DNA from: Fidelibacterota bacterium UBA1134
GTDB taxonomy: Bacteria > Fidelibacterota > Marinisomatia > Marinisomatales > S15-B10
Length of the DNA: 9,369 bases
Direction of reading: 5' to 3'
Assembly: GCA_002311975.1 (NCBI GenBank)
Contig: DCAL01000035.1
Span: 5,653 to 15,021, forward strand
Part shown: positions 6,638-9,369 of the stretch, piece by piece
How the letters are laid out: every line of letters starts with the position of its first letter
How positions within the stretch are numbered: position 1 is the stretch's first letter
Translations under genes and position numbers: made by a program
Notes under the pieces: model-generated
The model's database searches: none
Told to the model about the DNA's origin: nothing
The model's input: the letters and a program-made list of their open reading frames with translations, nothing else

Positions 6638-6657
6638 CAACCCCTTCTCTCTGTGCC

Positions 6658-9369
6658 TCACCGCAACACCACCACCTTCCTCACCTGACTGAAATCACGA
6701 CTCGCCATCCTCATAAAGTAGATGCCGGACGGGACATCCGCCGCTGACCACACCGCCTCGTGCGTCCCCGCCTCCAGCCAACTGTCCACTGCTACTACTA
6801 CTTTACGGCCGAGGATATCATAGACAATCAGCGAGACGTGACCTGCCTCTGGAAGCTCGTACCTCAGCGTCGTGGTGGGGTTGAAGGGGTTGGGGTAGGG
6901 ATCGTGCAATACAAATTGAAAAGGAATGCTCACGACGTCAGCAGAGATTCCATTGCCGGACCTGTCCACTGCATGCAAGTCCTCGATTAAGAAATGACCC
7001 AGTACGCTGATCAAATCTGTCTCCGGCAAAGGGCGGGCATCTTTGCTATAAACTGCAACTCGTGTTCTCCTGCCGACACTGTTCAGTTGAATAGAAACAC
7101 TCTCAAGGTTCATCGCTGACACCGCACTTTCCGACACTACTGTGAATCCGACTCCCCCCACGGCGCCAGTGGACTTGAGAGTAACGACACCATCCTTTGC
7201 TTCAAGAGCAACACTCGCGGCAGAAACCTGCCGCGGCAGACTGACACCCAGTATGTCGTTCAACAGCAGAACGGCATCGGCAATGGAAATCTCTCCGTCA
7301 TGATTATAGTCCGCCGCGCACAGTTTCTGATCACTGGGATTTTCGGGAATTCCCACAACAAGACTGATAATAAAGCTGACATCCAGCATATCGAGGTCGC
7401 CGTCCGCCGAAACGTCGCCGGAGCGGCAGGGAGGTTCGGCGCCCTTGACAATTAAAGCCCATTCGTTCAATGTACCGTTGTCCAACTGCGGGAAATTATC
7501 TGCGACATGAAGTTTCCACTCGCCCAGCGCCAACTCACCGTTGAATGTGGACAGAGGCGTCTCCGGCCGGAAGGAACCGGCGAAGGGGGCCGACGCTTCC
7601 ACAATCGACAGGAAAGCATCGTCGTCAAAGATCGTTCCCTCAAAACTGGTACCGCTTCCGCTCACCCCTTTGATGAGATCGATGACGGTGCCCGCAGGCG
7701 ACTCCAGCTTCAGCGCAACATCTTCCACCCACGAATGAGTGATATTCACCATCACATCCAGATCTGCCAGAAAGACCCACTCTCCGATATCGAGCACAGA
7801 TTCAGCTTTGCTGGCGCCGAAGTTCTTGGGCACATCGCTACTGGAAAAGACATTGTTCCCGGATGCGATGCTAAATTCACCCACTGCCGCGTACCCGTCC
7901 AATGCCGACATCTCCAAGGTGAACGTCGTTTCCGAGCCGAGCGGCATTGTCTCATCTGTTGAGATGATAAAGGGATTATCAGCGTTCGACATTCGAGCGC
8001 CAGCCGGGACTGCCGTCATGATCGCCACTCCGTCCACGATAGAGATATCATTCGACTCCGAACTGAGGCGCAACTCTATATCTCCGACCCCCTCCGAGCC
8101 GTCGTTCACAATAGAGACTACAATGGCTTCCGTTCTACCGATTTCAAGATTGAGCAGCAAATCTGGTCTCTCAAGAGAATACCCGGTGATGATCAGTTTC
8201 GGAGCTCCAACGGCAACAGCAAAATTATCCGACCAGCTCATTTCTGATTCCGCACTGTTTCTGGACTGTGCATCGACGGAGAAGAGTATGGCATGAGCGT
8301 CAGGGGTCAGCGGTGAAACGTGAAAGACGATAACGTCCTCACTCTGTCTGCTGACTTGCGACGGTATATCACCGAACGTGAAAGAATCTCCCGCTATGGT
8401 GACAAAAGGATCATCCGTAGAGACAACCGCTGTCACATTTTCGGCATCGAGGCGGCCGCTGTTTCTCAATTCAAGACTGAGACGGACAGTTTCGCCGTAG
8501 TCTGCCGTGCCGTCTCCGTTGCCGTCGCTGTCATCAATTTCATACGAGCTAAGACCAATGTGTGGTCGAATGGGCTCCATCACCGCTATAGTTGAGATGT
8601 AAGGAATAGAGTTCCTGGCAGTGACGGTGAGATTCATGGCGTCCACTCGATCGGGTTCACGGCTGAAATCTACCACGGCAACGCCTGATTCATCCGTGAC
8701 GCCGGTACCGAAGATGACCCCGTCCATGGTGAGAGATACAAGGGCGTCGGTCACTGAAGTAATTAGGGAAAAGGTTGTGGATCCCGGTGTGATAATACCG
8801 GCGTGGGATACGTTAATCTTGGCGGGCGTTGCCGTCCGGACCAGCAGTGTACAGTCACCGAAGAGGTTGTATTCTTCAACCACGGCTACACCCTCACGTC
8901 CACCCTGATACGCCTCCAGCGCTCGCACCGAACTGGCCAAAGTAAGTGCGCCGAGAGTCAGCTTCTCCTCGGCGACGAGCAGTTCAATCAGACGCTTCTG
9001 CATCACTGTAGGCGGCACCCACGAAGGACTTACCGATGAGGAGAACATCGCCACGGCGCCTCCGTCCGGATTGCGCAGGAACGCCTCCGCCAAGCAAGTT
9101 GTGCCGTGCCACTGACCGTTGAGACTGGAAACATCGATGATGAACGGTAATCTGTTGCCGTTATCTAATAGCTGTGCATCGGAGTTGCCGAATCCTGTGG
9201 TAGCCCAGTTCATACCTGAGCCGTGGCCGATGTAGTTCACGATGGATCTGCCGTCATTGATAGCACCCGCCACTTCCGCCCGCGCGGCGCCGGGATCGTA
9301 CACCTGATCGACCTCCTCATAGGTGTACTCGAGAAGCATCTCTCTCAGAATCTCAGCCCGCTGCCAGTC
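6658..9369 (-). CDS. T9SS-secreted gingipain-like (C25) multidomain protein, catalytic Cys replaced by Ser (5' partial)
   Basis: The frame is open to the right edge (DWQRAEILRE before the first visible Met at 9339), so the N-terminus is missing; 903 codons are visible. Numbering from that Met: residues 1-170 are the second half of a peptidase C25 domain, with VNYIGHGS (His39) and DVSSLNG at 69-75, where the family has a nucleophilic Cys at the place of Ser72, then TTCLAEAFLR. About 171-255 is the Ig-like domain that follows C25. About 256-380 is a further beta module starting with an Asp-rich loop (DDSDGNGDG), and 381-505 another. About 510-633 is a P_proprotein-like domain (THSWVEDVALKLESPAGT; GEWKLHVAD). 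Residues 638-698 are two dockerin repeats. About 700-805 is beta-rich and unassigned. 808-893 is a Por/T9SS sorting domain (YPNPFNPTTTLRYELP to VVVLR). Export through the outer membrane and surface attachment or release are inferred. It is not PorU, which lacks such a sorting domain. Confidence 0.9.
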   Translation of the reverse strand, partial: DWQRAEILREMLLEYTYEEVDQVYDPGAARAEVAGAINDGRSIVNYIGHGSGMNWATTGFGNSDAQLLDNGNRLPFIIDVSSLNGQWHGTTCLAEAFLRNPDGGAVAMFSSSVSPSWVPPTVMQKRLIELLVAEEKLTLGALTLASSVRALEAYQGGREGVAVVEEYNLFGDCTLLVRTATPAKINVSHAGIITPGSTTFSLITSVTDALVSLTMDGVIFGTGVTDESGVAVVDFSREPDRVDAMNLTVTARNSIPYISTIAVMEPIRPHIGLSSYEIDDSDGNGDGTADYGETVRLSLELRNSGRLDAENVTAVVSTDDPFVTIAGDSFTFGDIPSQVSRQSEDVIVFHVSPLTPDAHAILFSVDAQSRNSAESEMSWSDNFAVAVGAPKLIITGYSLERPDLLLNLEIGRTEAIVVSIVNDGSEGVGDIELRLSSESNDISIVDGVAIMTAVPAGARMSNADNPFIISTDETMPLGSETTFTLEMSALDGYAAVGEFSIASGNNVFSSSDVPKNFGASKAESVLDIGEWVFLADLDVMVNITHSWVEDVALKLESPAGTVIDLIKGVSGSGTSFEGTIFDDDAFLSIVEASAPFAGSFRPETPLSTFNGELALGEWKLHVADNFPQLDNGTLNEWALIVKGAEPPCRSGDVSADGDLDMLDVSFIISLVVGIPENPSDQKLCAADYNHDGEISIADAVLLLNDILGVSLPRQVSAASVALEAKDGVVTLKSTGAVGGVGFTVVSESAVSAMNLESVSIQLNSVGRRTRVAVYSKDARPLPETDLISVLGHFLIEDLHAVDRSGNGISADVVSIPFQFVLHDPYPNPFNPTTTLRYELPEAGHVSLIVYDILGRKVVVAVDSWLEAGTHEAVWSAADVPSGIYFMRMASRDFSQVRKVVVLR

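Noticed and set aside
7739..8296. 185-codon plus-strand ORF, the longest on that strand
   Set aside because: It is antisense to the Ig-like and P-domain part of the T9SS protein, and its Ser/Thr-rich product is what the complement of that coding sequence gives. No supporting start signal was seen.

Overview
All genes lie on the minus strand, so transcription runs from high to low coordinates. The window suggests a bacterium of the FCB superphylum outside classical Bacteroidetes (Marinimicrobia/SAR406, KSB1 or Calditrichaeota-like). The evidence is a large secreted protein with a Por/type IX secretion C-terminal sorting domain joined to a gingipain-type (C25) domain and a dockerin, an ileS-traR/dksA-lspA-rluD gene order, and a promoter candidate of the TTG-N20-TAnnTTT kind. 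The phylum is an inference; no rRNA gene is present.

Layout from high to low coordinates. (1) 9369-6658: the C-terminal ~900 residues of a secreted multidomain protein. It carries part of a C25 peptidase domain whose expected nucleophilic Cys is Ser, then Ig-like modules, a proprotein-convertase P domain, a dockerin pair and a T9SS sorting domain. Its start is outside the window. (2) 6657-6076: about 580 bases with no intact gene. They hold two 3' hairpins, a small palindrome, a decayed toxin-antitoxin pair (RHH antitoxin with an in-frame TGA, followed by a truncated RelE-like start) and two tandem hairpins. (3) 6075-4666: a periplasmic HtrA/Deg protease with an intact triad and two PDZ domains, followed by a 10-bp-stem hairpin terminator. 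(4) 4613-4428: a promoter candidate and a 23-codon Ile/Leu-rich leader ORF ending 3 nt before ileS. (5) 4427-1: a tight operon of ileS (an IleRS with the altered GxHH signature), a TraR/DksA-type zinc-finger protein, lspA (TTG start) and the 5' end of an RluA/RluD-family pseudouridine synthase. Gaps are 19, 4 and 1 nt.

The operon joins translation (Ile-tRNA charging, probable rRNA pseudouridylation), a likely RNA-polymerase-binding regulator and lipoprotein maturation. HtrA and LspA both serve the cell envelope, and the T9SS substrate is an exported product of that envelope. I see no CRISPR array, tRNA, rRNA or intact mobile element. The least ordinary points are the Cys-to-Ser C25 domain, the leader ORF in front of ileS, the GxHH IleRS and the decayed toxin-antitoxin locus.
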